A stretch of 64,000 nucleotides of DNA from Gelatoporia subvermispora B (Eukaryota > Basidiomycota > Agaricomycetes > Polyporales > Gelatoporiaceae). The stretch covers positions 38,809 through 102,808 of the forward strand of contig KB445807.1 of assembly GCA_000320605.2 (NCBI GenBank). The letters are read 5' to 3'. The notes beneath the pieces are model-generated. The model was not told the origin of the DNA, ran no database searches, and saw only the letters and a list, made by a program, of their open reading frames with translations. Numbering within the stretch: the first letter of the stretch is position 1; each line of letters starts with the position of its first letter. A program made the translations under genes and the position numbers. Below are positions 39,834-52,739 of this stretch, piece by piece.

Positions 39834-42638
39834 ATGCCTCTCCCTGCTGGCCTCGACCGTGCGCTCGACGTGCTCCTCATCGACAACTTTGACTCCTTCA
39901 CCTGGAATCTGTACCAGTCTCTCTGTCTCATCGGCGCCGATGTCACTGTCGTCCGTAATGACGCGCTCAACCCCGCTGACTTCCCTCTCCTTCGTCTCAA
40001 TTACCTGATTATCTCTCCTGGACCGGGACACCCTACGACAGACTCTGGCGTATCGCGAGAAGCGATCAAGTACTTTGCGGGAAAGGTTCCCGTTTTGGGC
40101 GTATGCATGGGTCTGGAGTGTCTAGTAGATGCTTTTGGTGGTACTATCGCGTGAGTGTCCTGTTTATTCGATGCGGGAGACGGAGAAGCACTCGTGAGCT
40201 TCACGTTCCGCCAGCACGCTCTTGGTCAAGGTTCCTCTACCGGTCTGCGGACGTCGCATAGAGCAATCGTCTCTTCCCGACGAAACGTGAGCTTTGGTAT
40301 AGGACCGTGCCGAGAACTATACCAGCGCACGTCTCTCTATCCCAATGTAGTTCTTTGCTCGAAATCGTTGTTTTCGTCGTGTTTTCGTCGTGTCATCGTC
40401 GTGTCATCGTCGTGCCTGACTGGCGTTTCACAAATGTAGTTAACGACGATTTGTTATTCATGAGAGGAGGAAATTCGTTTTCCCTATTTTCTGAGATGCC
40501 ACCATGATCATCCGCATATGCTGACCGCATGCACCAGTTACGCCGGCGAGATCATGCATGGCAAAGTCTCACCCATCCTCCATGACGGCCGCGGATGCTT
40601 CCTCTCCCTCCCTCAACGACTACCTGCAACCCGTTATCACTCCCTCGGTGCATCCCTCAAGACCTTACCCTCTTGTCTCGCCGTAACAGCCACCACCGCC
40701 GAGAGCGGCGTTGTCATGGGTGTACGCCACCGCACTTACACCCTCGAGGCCGTGCAATACCACCCAGAGAGCATCCTCTCAGAGGGCGGCGATAAGCTCC
40801 TCAAAAACTTCCTCAAGCTACGCGGAGGCACCTGGAAGGAGAACCCCGAATTCCGCGTTGGCGAGGACGATCCGCCGTTCAACGTCCTCGGGCCCGTGCC
40901 CGCCGTAACCGTGAACGGCGCGAGCACCTCTCAAGCCGGGAAAGCTCCCACTATCCTCGAGAAGATCTACGCTCGCCGCATGCAAGACGTCGACGCGGCG
41001 AAGGCCACACCTGGTACGACGCCCGACGACCTCCGCCGGCTCCTCGAGATGCAACTCGCGCCGCCACTCATCTCGTTTCACGACCGTCTCCGTAATTCCG
41101 CGCGGACCCCCGCACTCATGGCCGAGATCAAACGCGCGTCGCCGAGCAAAGGCGCCATCGCGCTGAACGCGAACGCTGCGCAGCAGGCACTTGACTACGC
41201 CCTCGCGGGCGCGAGTGTCATCTCGGTGCTTACTGAGCCGATGTGGTTCCGCGGATCACTCCTCGACATGCGCCTTGCGCGGCAGGCCGTCGACGCGCTC
41301 CCGCACCGCCCGGCCATCCTCCGCAAGGACTTCATCTTCGACGAGTATCAGATCATGGAGGCGCGCTTGCACGGCGCGGACACCATCCTCCTCATCGTTG
41401 CGATGCTTGACACTGAGCGTCTACACGCGCTCTACGCCTGTGCCAAGAGCTTCGGGATGGAGCCGCTGGTCGAGGTGAACAACGCGCAGGAGATGGCTAC
41501 CGCGCTTGAGCTGGGCGCGCATGTAATCGGGGTCAACAACCGCAATCTACATAGCTTCGAGGTCGATATGGGCACGACTAGCCGCCTCGTCGATATGGTG
41601 AAGGAGCGTGACGTCGTGCTGTGCGCGCTGAGCGGAATCACCGGCCCCAAGGATGTCCGGACGTACCAACAACAGGGCGTGCGCGCAGTGCTTGTCGGCG
41701 AGGCGCTCATGCGCGCCAGCGACACGAGAGCATTTGTCCGTGAGTTGCTTGACTGGCCAGAGGAGACCAGGGACAAACTCGACGCGAACGCACCACCATT
41801 GGTCAAGATCTGCGGCATCCGTACCATCGAAGAAGCGCAGGCGGCCGTCGATGCTGGTGCAGACATGCTCGGACTGATGTTTGCGCGCAGCAAGCGACGC
41901 ATCTCTCTTGCGCAGGCAAGTGCTATCGCAGCCCATGTCCGTTCCATCCGTCTCTCGCAACACCTCCCTGAAGACTTCGACTCCGATATCACATCCACCC
42001 AAGAATCCGAGCCGAACGCACCCTGGTTCGCCACGCACGCGCGCCGACTCCGGGCCACGCTCTCCGGACCCGCCTCGCATACCCGCCCGCTCCTTGTCGG
42101 TGTCTTCCAGGACCAGCCGCTCTCCCACATCCTGCGCGCCGTCGCCGAGGCGCAGCTCGACGCCGTGCAGTTGCACGGCTCCGAGCCCGCCGAGTGGGCG
42201 CGCCACGTGCCCGTCCCGACCATCCGCGTCTTCCACGTCAGCCCCGACAAACCCCAGCAGGGCCTTGCCGGCCTCACGCGGCCGGGCGGCAGCGAGTTCG
42301 TGTTGTTGGACGCCGTGCGCCCCGGCGAGGCGAGCGGTGTAAGCGGTGGGACAGGCCTTAAGCTCGATTGGGACCTTGCGCAGTCCGTCGTGGAGCGCGG
42401 TGAAGTTGGCGCGGAGGGCGCAGAGGACGCGGAAGTCGCTGACGAGACTAAGTCGAAACGAACGGGATGGATGCCGATCATCCTCGCTGGCGGCTTGACA
42501 CCCGAGAATGTACGGGAAGCAATAGAAAAGGTTAGACCGTGGGCAGTGGATGTCAGTGGTGGTGTTGAGAGGGAAGGGGGACAAGGCAAAGATTTGAGTA
42601 AGATCCACGCTTTTGTGCAGGCAGCAAAAGGCCTGTAG
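39834..42638 (+). CDS. TRP1: Trifunctional tryptophan biosynthesis protein (glutamine amidotransferase / IGPS / PRAI)
   Basis: This protein supplies three tryptophan-pathway activities: glutaminase subunit of anthranilate synthase, indole-3-glycerol-phosphate synthase and phosphoribosylanthranilate isomerase. Exons 39834-40150 and 40538-42638 give 805 residues, with the usual fungal order. The amidotransferase has DNFDSFTWN, SPGPGHP, Cys in VLGVCMGLE and the His-Glu pair in VQYHPES. IGPS follows from about residue 265: Lys in MAEIKRASPSKG, LRKDFIFDEYQI, PLVEVNN and VNNRNLHSFEVD. PRAI starts at VKICGIRTIEEAQAAVDAGAD with the catalytic Cys, and continues DAVQLHGSE, LLDAVRPG...GVSGGTG with the general-acid Asp, and ILAGGLTPENV. 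The single intron is 387 bases, long for this genome, and holds a short tandem repeat. In basidiomycetes the gene is named TRP1 (trpC in ascomycetes). Confidence 0.97.
40369..40416 (+). repeat. Short tandem repeat in the TRP1 intron
   Basis: Four consecutive copies of a 10-11 base unit (tttcgtcgtgt, then tcatcgtcgtg) lie inside the 387-base intron at 40151-40537. No function is apparent. Confidence 0.7.
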
Positions 42639-42856
42639 AGCAAGATTCTGCTACATTTGTTCGAGTTGCTTGTATGTGGCGCCAGATAATAGTCAATATA
42701 CTAGAAGGCATCAGGGAAATGGAGTGTTGCTATATGGTGCAATATAGGCTGTATGACCCCGATAGCCACCATCGGAAGGTCCCTTTTTATATCGGGGTGC
42801 CATAACGGGAAACACTTCACGCGGTCGAAATACAACAAGACGGGGCTGTGCCCCCA

Positions 42857-43441
42857 GGCTCCTAAACCAGCCGTCGTTATAGAGTCGCCCTCCATAAATC
42901 CTAGAGCGTGGTCCGTGTTGATTATGTGAGCGTGTGTCCAAATGCGTATATATGCCCGATTAGAATGAGCAGCGAGAGGAGGACGACTCTATAAGACGGC
43001 TGGCCAAAGCCGTCGAGCGCCCGCAGGGCGCTTGTTGGCTAGCCCCAAGGAATCGAGGTCATTGCGCAGTGTGAGGAAAGGAAAATGTGTGCAGGACCTA
43101 CTGGCATGCATCACGACTCGCCAAGTGTCGATATTTATCATATAGAACGCACGCCGCCCCATGAGCGCCTCGCAGGCGCTTGACGGCTTTGGCCAGCCGT
43201 CTTATAGAGTCGTCTTCCTTCTTACCTGCCTTCCAAATTGAGACCGCCCTCACTCTGAACATGTGACCACTCACATAATCAGCCTCGCACACGCCTTAGG
43301 ATTTGTGGAGGGCGAATCTATAACGACGGCTGGTTTAGGAGCCTGCTGTGCCCCAGGTTCTCGAACCATCTGCCGCTGTAGAGTTGCCTTTCATTATGAC
43401 TAGAGCGGAGTATGAATGTAATCATGTGAGTGGTATCACGT
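42857..43441. mobile_element. Fold-back (MITE-like) element with nested inverted repeats
   Basis: The stretch 42857-42940 (ggctcctaaaccagccgtcg...) recurs in reverse complement at 43262-43343. Inside, 42976-43038 recurs in reverse complement at 43163-43219, with the core gactctataagacggctggc. A third, diverged copy of the outer arm, in direct orientation, follows at 43344-43441. The whole could fold into a long hairpin. It encodes nothing recognisable and sits at the border between the gene-rich and the repeat-rich part. Classification as a MITE is inference; no target-site duplication was established. Confidence 0.7.
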
Positions 43442-44705
43442 GTTGAGTACTAGATTAGGACAGGCTTCTTAGTATAGGGTGGTGAACAAAGGAAGACAGT
43501 AGGTAGAAGTATCATAGTTCACGATCATTTCGAGCGGATCTGGGGAATGAAGGTTCAGCCGGTTATCATTCAGTCCATTCACCGTGACCGTGATGATTGT
43601 GACTCATTGGGTCACAGTTGTTCATCATCACATTCATGTAATCCTCTCCTTGGTCTGCTTGATCTCTGCTTTCTCAATTCTACACATTATGGATCCATGT
43701 CATTTATGCACAGCAGGTTGCTAATCCTTGACATATGCGCAAATGCAAGCTTTTGGGCTACAGCTGTTTGAGCCCTGTTGCTCATGCACACGACATGACC
43801 TTTCCCCGTGACTGTGGCGCCTGTAACTCTGTGACATTGTGCTTTGGAATGGATTAGATGTCAGCATGTTCGATTTGTATAGTCGAATTCTCTATTGCAA
43901 ACATTTCTGCGGGCATTCACTTATATTTCAGCCTGAAAAGCTTAGAAATTATTGTGTAAAGTGAGTGAAAAACACCTCAATAGTTTCTTAGAAATAAGGG
44001 CTGGACTTATTTGAGACATATGGATTTATTGGAATTATTTGAAAGATATGCGGATTTCTCAGCTTAACCTGGGGCTTATTTTGAATGAGACCAGCCATTA
44101 ACTGATGAACTTATCTGCGCAGTGTGCAATCATTTACCACGATATGATCACCATTTATTCAACAGAAATATGGGTGATTGTCCGCGATGAGAAGGGGAGG
44201 CAAAAGCAACTTGATAGAGCTTCTAAGGGTCATACATAGACATTTGAATGGAAATGATCTTCTGGTGAGACAGTTTTGTGTTACATGACTGAGAAAATAA
44301 CTTCAAATCCCTGTCCGTGAGGATCCGACGTGTGTCCTCACACGTGCGCTACACACATACTGCAATGGCCGTCAGGCATACTTGCCCGTTTTGGAAATGC
44401 ACAAGCTAGCCGCCTGCGCTGCCTGCACTGTGACCAGTCTTGAAAACTAACACTTCTTCCTTAAGAGGGACTGTCACAGTTTTTCGAAGCTAAGCGCTTA
44501 ACCAGCGCTAGAGCAGTGGCAAGCAGTATGTGCTCTGTTCTCAGAACAGTGACAACTTAGCTGGTAGTGGCTGCTTGCATGGCTCCAGGCTAGTCACGTG
44601 ACATAGCAAGCACGTGATGCGCAAATGTGCAGGTTTCCCAGAGTCACATGTCCTAGTCTAGGTCTGGCTAGGTATGACTAGGTCTAGAAGGAGTCTAGAA
44701 GCGAC
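43442..44705. other. AT-rich sequence, no gene recognised
   Basis: About 1.26 kb of AT-rich DNA with short open frames only. The end, next to the gap, has repeated cta(g)gtctaga-type words (44653-44703). It may belong to a long terminal repeat of the copia element beyond the gap, but this cannot be tested here. Confidence 0.45.
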
Positions 44706-45693
44706 NNNNNNNNNNNNNNNNNNNNNNNNNNNNNNNNNNNNNNNNNNNNNNNNNNNNNNNNNNNNNNNNNNNNNNNNNNNNNNNNNNNNNNNNNNNNNNN
44801 NNNNNNNNNNNNNNNNNNNNNNNNNNNNNNNNNNNNNNNNNNNNNNNNNNNNNNNNNNNNNNNNNNNNNNNNNNNNNNNNNNNNNNNNNNNNNNNNNNNN
44901 NNNNNNNNNNNNNNNNNNNNNNNNNNNNNNNNNNNNNNNNNNNNNNNNNNNNNNNNNNNNNNNNNNNNNNNNNNNNNNNNNNNNNNNNNNNNNNNNNNNN
45001 NNNNNNNNNNNNNNNNNNNNNNNNNNNNNNNNNNNNNNNNNNNNNNNNNNNNNNNNNNNNNNNNNNNNNNNNNNNNNNNNNNNNNNNNNNNNNNNNNNNN
45101 NNNNNNNNNNNNNNNNNNNNNNNNNNNNNNNNNNNNNNNNNNNNNNNNNNNNNNNNNNNNNNNNNNNNNNNNNNNNNNNNNNNNNNNNNNNNNNNNNNNN
45201 NNNNNNNNNNNNNNNNNNNNNNNNNNNNNNNNNNNNNNNNNNNNNNNNNNNNNNNNNNNNNNNNNNNNNNNNNNNNNNNNNNNNNNNNNNNNNNNNNNNN
45301 NNNNNNNNNNNNNNNNNNNNNNNNNNNNNNNNNNNNNNNNNNNNNNNNNNNNNNNNNNNNNNNNNNNNNNNNNNNNNNNNNNNNNNNNNNNNNNNNNNNN
45401 NNNNNNNNNNNNNNNNNNNNNNNNNNNNNNNNNNNNNNNNNNNNNNNNNNNNNNNNNNNNNNNNNNNNNNNNNNNNNNNNNNNNNNNNNNNNNNNNNNNN
45501 NNNNNNNNNNNNNNNNNNNNNNNNNNNNNNNNNNNNNNNNNNNNNNNNNNNNNNNNNNNNNNNNNNNNNNNNNNNNNNNNNNNNNNNNNNNNNNNNNNNN
45601 NNNNNNNNNNNNNNNNNNNNNNNNNNNNNNNNNNNNNNNNNNNNNNNNNNNNNNNNNNNNNNNNNNNNNNNNNNNNNNNNNNNNNNNNNNNNN
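44706..45693. other. Assembly gap of 988 N
   Basis: The bases are unknown from 44706 to 45693. The gap sits where the 3' long terminal repeat of the neighbouring copia element would be expected, which is a common cause of assembly breaks. Confidence 1.
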
Positions 45694-48600
45694 ATTAGTG
45701 AGTCTTTATTGCTAGTTGGTAGATAGGTGCTCTGCCAGGTGCATATTTGTGACAGAAACACAGGCTGAGTGATTATACAAAGTGCTTCACCTTTTGGGCT
45801 GGGGAGCAGCTTCGTCAGGGTATTGGCCACCATAATATCCTCATAGAACAATAGTATAGCGATATCTTTCTGTTTTCTACCGCCCAGCGGCAAATGAAAT
45901 GGAAACAGATGTCAATATATTCTGTGTGTGCATGCAATTAATCATTTTGTGCAATGGCGGACTGGTTGTCAGAGCGTAGGGTGGTAGGCATGGTGAAGGG
46001 CGCAAAGATCTCAGAGATAAATGTGCAAAGCCATATAGGTTCCTTTGCTGCATGCATAGCAGCGACATATTTGGCTTTAGTTGTTAATAGTACCATAATT
46101 TCTTGACACACTTTGAGGATCACGAGACCCAATGAGGAAGGCGTATCCCGACACTGCGTGCTGGTCTTATGTGACATGCCACCTGCCTCGGTACATTCTA
46201 TAAGTCTGTCGCCATGTCCGCCGAGTACTAACTACCAATCCCATGTGCCCTTGAGATACCAGAAGACTCTCTTCACCACCTCCTAGTGTGCTTACCCAGT
46301 GTTCTTGGAGTATCACGCCAAGATTCCTACAGTATACACAATGTCAGGCCTTATACCAAGCACGACGCACATCAGGGAGCCAATAGCTTCTCGGTATAGT
46401 ATGTCTCACATTTTCAGCAAACTCACGAGGTGTTGCAGGGCAGTCAGATTTTGATAGTTGAGAGTGGGGATCCATAGACATTGATAGTGGTTTTGCATTC
46501 GATAGCCTGAAGCGTCCCAGTATAAAGTTGATGTACAATCATTGCAACAAAGAGATAGTGTGGGCGCCAGTGTCTCATTTGCTCTCAATACCCAAGAGCC
46601 AGTGAATTTTACACAGATCAGTCATCTCTAGTCGACACTTGAGCGTGTCCTTGAGGTGGTTTATGAGTGCCATACTATTTGCCACCAGTGTGAAATTATT
46701 GACGTGAACTATTCAGAGAATGGACGTGGAAAATTGCATGGTCTGACTTGCATCAGATTAGGCCAACTTTGACCAGTATTTCCCAAAATGTCTGTTACTA
46801 ACATCGTCCACTTTGCTTGAGGCCATATCTCACCTTTTGCAGACAGAGAACCTTGCCCGTCAAACCTGTGGTGTGATATCTGGGGGGCTGAGACATGTAG
46901 ATCCTTTCAAATTTGTTAAGCTTGTCATACAGTTAAGTCTGGTGAATAGGCCAGTTGTTTCTTGTGGCCATAGCAAGTATGGTTCAAATTGATATTAGCT
47001 TGGCGACAGGGGCAAAAGTATTAAATAGTCTGCTCCCAGTACCTGTGTGTATCCCTACATGATGAGCAGTGCCTTGTACTTTTTGATTTCTCCAGTAGTG
47101 TTCTTCTTTTTCCTTAAGACCCATTTGCTTCCTACAATGTTCACTTCGGTTAGCTTTTCAACCAGCTTCCAGGTTCCGGCTTCCTCGAGCTTTACTAGTT
47201 TGTTTTGAATCGCTTCCTTCTACCATGGCCAGTCAGAATAGTGCTTCGCTTCATCCAGTGAGTGCGGCTCTAGCCCTTTGGCACCTGCAGCAGCAGTTCC
47301 TATCGCTGTCTTATCAGATACTCCCCCAGAGTGGTATAAATCTGTATTGGCTAGTGTGGCAGTCCCAACGGTGTTGCATAATCTAGTGGGCAGTGTCTTG
47401 GAGTTTTTGCCTTTGATCATATACTGGACATATGCGCTAGGTTTGCGCACGAGTTGGGCATGGTCCCGATATCTCTTTGGGTATGCTGCTAGGTTTGGGA
47501 GTGGTCTGCTCAACATTGACTTTGTTGACCATGCTCAGCTTTGGCAGCTCTTTTTCCCCTTCGAGTGATGCACTCTCAGGCCTGTATATCACGGTGCGTT
47601 TGACGGTGACTGTGCAAGTCTTTGGTCAATATATACAGTAACCCTTGCTCTGTGCGTTTACACTGACCCATCGTCTCTCGTGGGCATGTTCATCTAACTT
47701 TGAGCTGGAGGGGTCATGCACCCAGACATTGCGGCCAAAAATGTGAGCACATAAGAGGTTCAGCTTTATACCAAAAGTGGTTTCAAATGGTGTGGTGCTG
47801 TCGCCAAGAGATCACATTATAGGTTGGGTCTTGAGCCAGATGACATGTAGTGTAGCTTCACCCTAGAGGAACTCCGGGAGCTTGCTCTCATGTAGTATTG
47901 TGCGCACCTTTTCTAGCAGCACCCTGTTAAGATGCTCCACAATGCCGCTTTTTTCTGGGGTGTCGTGAACTGTGAGCTGCTAGTGTGTGCCATGTGGCTC
48001 GAGAACCTCCTGCAGGTCATTTGGGTAGGTACTCTCCTCCTCTGTCACTTTGCAGTGTCCTAATGTTATACTGAAGTGTGCCTTGATTTACACTCGGTAT
48101 CAAATATACATGCATTTGACTTCAGATTTATCGCACAGCAGGTACACAGCTATTAAGTAGCTACAGTCATTGGTGAACAAGACATAATACCTCTCCTTTC
48201 GAGCGAGACCACTGCTGAGGGTCCCCAGATGTTGGTATAGACCCTCTTACTTATCTCTGTTACCTGAGCTGACTGCTGAGTCTTAGGGATGGGTTTTTGA
48301 AATGCCTTGCGAAATATACACAAGTCGCAGAATAGGTGTATTTGCTCCCCCACAAGTTTGATGCCGATGACAAGGCCTTGTCAAACCAAATCCCTGAGTT
48401 GGGGGCCACGTGTCCGAGATGCTGGTGTAGCTCCTCTAGAGTCACCTCCTCTGAAGCAGATCTGGCTTGTTCAACTGTGTGCTTGACTTGGTATAGACAT
48501 CTGGTCTTCACAATTTTACCAATGAGCTGGCCCTTTCTGTCGCAGATTTGGCAATATTTCCCAGCAAAGAGCAATACATGGAGAAATTGGTGTTATTTTT

Positions 48601-48830
48601 GTTCTGGGGCTCAGAGTTTGATATAGAAGCCATCCACCTATGCTTGATAGTATCATCATCAGCCATGGTTGTGCTCGCAGCACCAGCCTCCTTCTTCTTT
48701 GCTAACTGTTTCTCCTTTGATGATTCGTGCTTCAGACTAGGTCATTTGTCTTTTCAATGGCCTGTCCTGTTACAGTTTCAGCAAACGAGCTCGGCGGTAC
48801 CTAAAGATGACTTTCCCTTAAAGAAGCAAG
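45694..48830 (-). mobile_element. Decayed Ty1/copia retrotransposon, gag end to RNase H
   Basis: On the minus strand the order is that of copia elements. First come fragments of a CCHC gag end (about 48,700-48,830). Then a GAG-pre-integrase segment with LEELHQHLGHVAPNSGIWFD (48,570-48,260), and an integrase start with VYTNIWGPSAVVSLERRG (about 48,250-48,150). Reverse-transcriptase pieces follow (SLDEAKHYSDWPW near 47,230; FILGRFRLSNAKPLSM near 46,520). Last is RNase H with AKYVAAMHAAKEPIWLCTFI and TTLRSDNQSAIA (46,180-45,960). Many stops and frameshifts break every domain, so it cannot be active. The 3' repeat is lost in the gap. Confidence 0.8.
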
Positions 48831-48849
48831 ACAAGCGCCCTCTGCCACC

Positions 48850-51800
48850 TTTGCTGAAGGTTGTGCAGCATAGCTCTTTGCCATTCCAAAGTAACTGATG
48901 TGTCATGCACCAGATGAAACAGCCGTTCGTGCAAATTTCCCACCTCAGAAATTACCAGTCTGCCTCTGATATAAATCAGCTCATTATCCACAGTCATTTC
49001 TGGTATTAAATGATGGAACTATAGCAGTTTTGCACACCAGTGATCAGTCTGGTAGCCAGCCCTGATTTTGTCCAAGATGTTATCATTAGTGCGGACAGAT
49101 ACCACTGCGGCGGGTACCTCCAGCTTCATGTCGGTCATCACGAAGATAGTGTTGTTGCCCAGGTTGTTATGGTCTATGGTTATCAGGCACTCATGACTGA
49201 GTACTAACTCCCGAATCCGGTTAAAAGCTTCTTTATGTGTGTGCGTCCACTGTGGGAACACCTTATCTGCTGCCTTTGTGGCCAAAGGAGTTAGTATGGC
49301 TGTTTGCTCAGCTAGTTAAGGGAGGAGTACCACGATGTACCGTACCAGTCCCAGAAACTGTCTGACTTCTTTGGCACTCCGCAGTCTAGGCCAATTTGCG
49401 ATTTGATCTACCTTGGATTGGTCCACTTCAATGTCACATTGTGATATTCAGTGACCGAGGAAATTGATTCTGTCACAGAAGAGTTGGGTCTTTTTGAGCA
49501 AGCAGAACAGCTTTGCTGTGCGGAGGGCTTCCATCACTGTCGCAATGTTGTGCCTGTGTTTGTCGTCATCTTGAGACCAGATGATAATGTCATCCAAGTA
49601 TACGTGACAGATCTTGCCTATCAATGAGCGTAACGCTACCATCATGTGTTTCTGTAATTGGCTGGTGCATTCTGACATCCTATCGGCATAATCAGCCACT
49701 TATACAGATTGAAAGGTGTGTTGACAGTAGTATACTTAACATGTTCAGGATGCACATGTGTTTGGAAAAATGGGTTCGTCATGTTAATATTTTTTCATAT
49801 CTTTCCCTTTACGCAGTCCGCCAGGATGTCATTTAAATGGGTTTGTCATGTTAATATTTTTCCATATCTTTCCCTTTACGTAGTCCGCCAGGATGTCATC
49901 TATGTGAGGAAGGGAAAATTGGTCAGTGATGGTATTATCATTCAGTTTTTTATCATTATTAACCTAACAAGGTAGCACTGTTGGATTTGCCTTGGGTATA
50001 ATGAACCCTGGTAAAGCATACTCGTTTGACAATGGATGTATATGTTCCATATTCAGATGTTGCTGCGGGAGGTCCCACCAGGCTTCCTCAGGCACAGATA
50101 TACCCGGGAGGCAATCACCTTGTTGAAATCTTCTAAGTGGAAAGCATGATACACATTGGTGGGCAGCTCATTTGTGTGAGGAATGTCCGTCGGGAACCTG
50201 TTGGCATATTGCAGCTTCAGCTCAGCATCCCTGTCCGATAATCATTACAAGTGCTTAAGCTGTTTGATGCATGTCTGTATGGCTGGTTGCAGATTATAGT
50301 GCAGTGTACACATGTGTCTGTCAATGTCTGCCTGTTGCTGTTCTAGACGTGCACATAGTTGGTCAATCATGCTGTGCATCGCTGCCACTACATGTGACCA
50401 CCGTTCACCTAGCAACATGCCAGGCAGTGAAACTGCTCGATCTAGCATGCTCATCGGATTGAGAACGTCGTAACCCGATGTCTTGTGGATAGCTGTACGC
50501 TCATGGAAGTCGACATTAATCTTGTTGACCTTCAGGAACGGTGGGTCAAGGATTATATTCAGGGTTTTACACAGAATATACATGCTGGGAGGCCGATGGA
50601 CCGAAAACGGGAATTGTGGGACTCGACACAAAGATGAACATACTCATATAACTCACAGACAATTTCATTATCTGCTTCCAGTGCTTGTTGAATCTTTTTG
50701 GGATTGGGCAGGCGATAGCGACAGAGGCCAGTCTGATTGATGGGACTAGAACTAACCAGAACTGTGTGCAAGCCAGGGTCAAGAAGTGCATCTACGGAGA
50801 TTGGGGAAGAAAGAAGGGGGCCGTCGAGCAGGCCATTCCAGTAGAGGGTAGGCAAAGTAAATAGTTCAATGTACTCCAATTCAGACTCGGAAACAGAGTC
50901 ATAAACCATAGTGCGTGACGGCAGCACTGCGGCAAGGATGTTTGTCTTATCTTCCTCCTTCTCCTCGACAATGGCTGCGACCATGGGCTTCTGGTTCTTC
51001 GCAGCGCGGATGGTTGCCAGGCTCCATGACTGGCTTGTAGTTAGTTGGTTGCATCTGGGAAACTGTAGGGGCAGCTTGTGCAGACATGTTTGATGAATGG
51101 CCTATGGCACTTGTAGTAACCTATCATTCTCACAAAGAAGTTGACACATGGTCTCTGTCAGGTGGGGTAGCTTGTTCTTAGTTCCGGCGGGAGTGTTCAC
51201 CATGCACGAGATCATAGCCATATGGAGAATAAACAGATTGGACGTCTTGTTTGGCGGGGCCTTGACTTTAGCTATCACCTTGGCAATTGCCGCCTGGACT
51301 TGTTTGTCGTTTTCGATATGTTCTTCATTGAGAGCCTTGATGGCTGGCAACTACTGTTAGAAACTGGTGTAAGCGTCAAGATCATTACAGTATTTAGGTG
51401 AGTGAATCAGGTGCTTAAGATCCTTGTTTGCGTAAGCTTGCAGATACTGCTTCACGTCATGATCAGAAAGCACCTCTACCGTTTTCATCACCAGCTTTAC
51501 TTTGGCCTGTACTTCGTTTGCCCGGTCCCAAAATGACCTCTTCTCCAGGCGTAGAGCAAATATCTTGTCCTTCAAGAGACACTCCCAATCGCAAGGTAGC
51601 CAGGTGTCCCGCATGAGTTGCAAGAAAACATTGAATCTGAAAGAGTCATAGTGATTACAATTGGCCTCATACTAAACCTGGAGATATGGATTCTCCAAGT
51701 GTGAGGTGACCGTGGCGACCTGTAGCTCATTTGTGAGCGAGATCTTTAAGAAGTGCCAGTGACATGCTGTCTCCCAGCGGTCGAGCATTTCTGGGTCTAG

Positions 51801-52060
51801 GTTTCCAGACAAGAGCTTCAGTGAATCTTGCTCTTTAATGTGTTTGACTATGGCTGTTTTGGGTTCAGGCATTATTTTAATGGTTGACAGGGTGACTATA
51901 TGCATCTTAACAAGTTGTATTTTGATCAGTAGTAGAGTCGCTGTTGGACACAGCTCTGAATTGGCGGCAGTGGTGCTATTATCGGCATTATTAGGACTGT
52001 CCACCTTCCGCTCGCTTGGTGGTAGTGGTAAGAGATCAGACCAATCCAACAAGGGGGTGC
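48850..52060 (-). mobile_element. Decayed Ty3/gypsy retrotransposon, gag to integrase start
   Basis: Minus strand, broken in several places. Gag-like pieces lie at 52,050-51,110 (DRWETACHWHFLKISLTNEL; KYCNDLDAYTSF). An aspartic-protease-like part lies near 50,800 (ALLDPGLHTVLVSSSPINQT). A reverse-transcriptase piece has the YLDD box in KICHVYLDDIIIWSQDDD (49,450-49,700). Part of RNase H follows (KVFPQWTHTHKEAFNRIREL). This jumps, through an internal deletion after GNNTIFVMTD, to the connection segment ILDKIRAGYQTD and then to IRGRLVISEVGNLHERLFHL before integrase (48,900-49,110). The element is cut off where the copia sequence begins near 48,840. Confidence 0.8.
49771..49903. repeat. Tandem duplication of 67 bases inside the gypsy remnant
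   Basis: The segment tgggttcgtcatgttaatat at 49771 and on through ...cgccaggatgtcat repeats from 49838 with few changes. It is a recent local duplication within decayed reverse-transcriptase sequence. Confidence 0.85.
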
Positions 52061-52739
52061 TCGGTATGCATATGGAAGTATGTGTATGAGTAACAATGCT
52101 GGTGGTGCTGACCCAGAACGTTCCGGCAATTTGTTGGCTTCAACATGGGCATGCTCTCTTGTCCGCAGTAGGACCAGGATGAAGGGGCAGTATCAGTCTG
52201 ACATGGCAACTTCGATAGAACAGTTGCAACTTTGAAAAAAAAAGTGAAACACAAGCTCTCTTGTGAACACTTGGACTGCAACAAAAGTTGCAAATGCTCT
52301 ATTGTGTGCATAAGTACACGGGGGGAAAGGACAGAGAAAAGGGGGTGCATGGGTAAGTATATAATATGAGGAAAGAGAAGGTGAGAGCGAAGTCCGAACA
52401 ACATAACTGTAGGTAGCAATGTCTTAATTAGGAAGGAGAGTTGTCTGATCGGGAAAGTGAGGCCGTGTCGGCATTACATAGTGCATGTGTGCATTGACAC
52501 ATTGCTCAGTGCACCTCTAACTGAAAAAAGTCCCCTCTAGTTCCTAATTCAACTTTGATAACTCCCTCTATTATATAATTTATGTAATACATTAAGCCTT
52601 TTAGTCATCTCACTCTCTCTGTGCTGTGAATTTTTAACTCTAGTCAACATTTCTTGGACACAATCTTACCTAAGGTTCATGTTCAACACTGCTGAAAACT
52701 CCTGCCCAGTCCAGAAGTAGAAGATCACTAAGAAGGCTA

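Noticed and set aside
41432..42643. 403-codon minus-strand frame opposite TRP1
   Set aside because: Antisense shadow of the IGPS and PRAI coding sequence.
44658..45893. Long frames spanning the N stretch
   Set aside because: They are open only because the bases are unknown.
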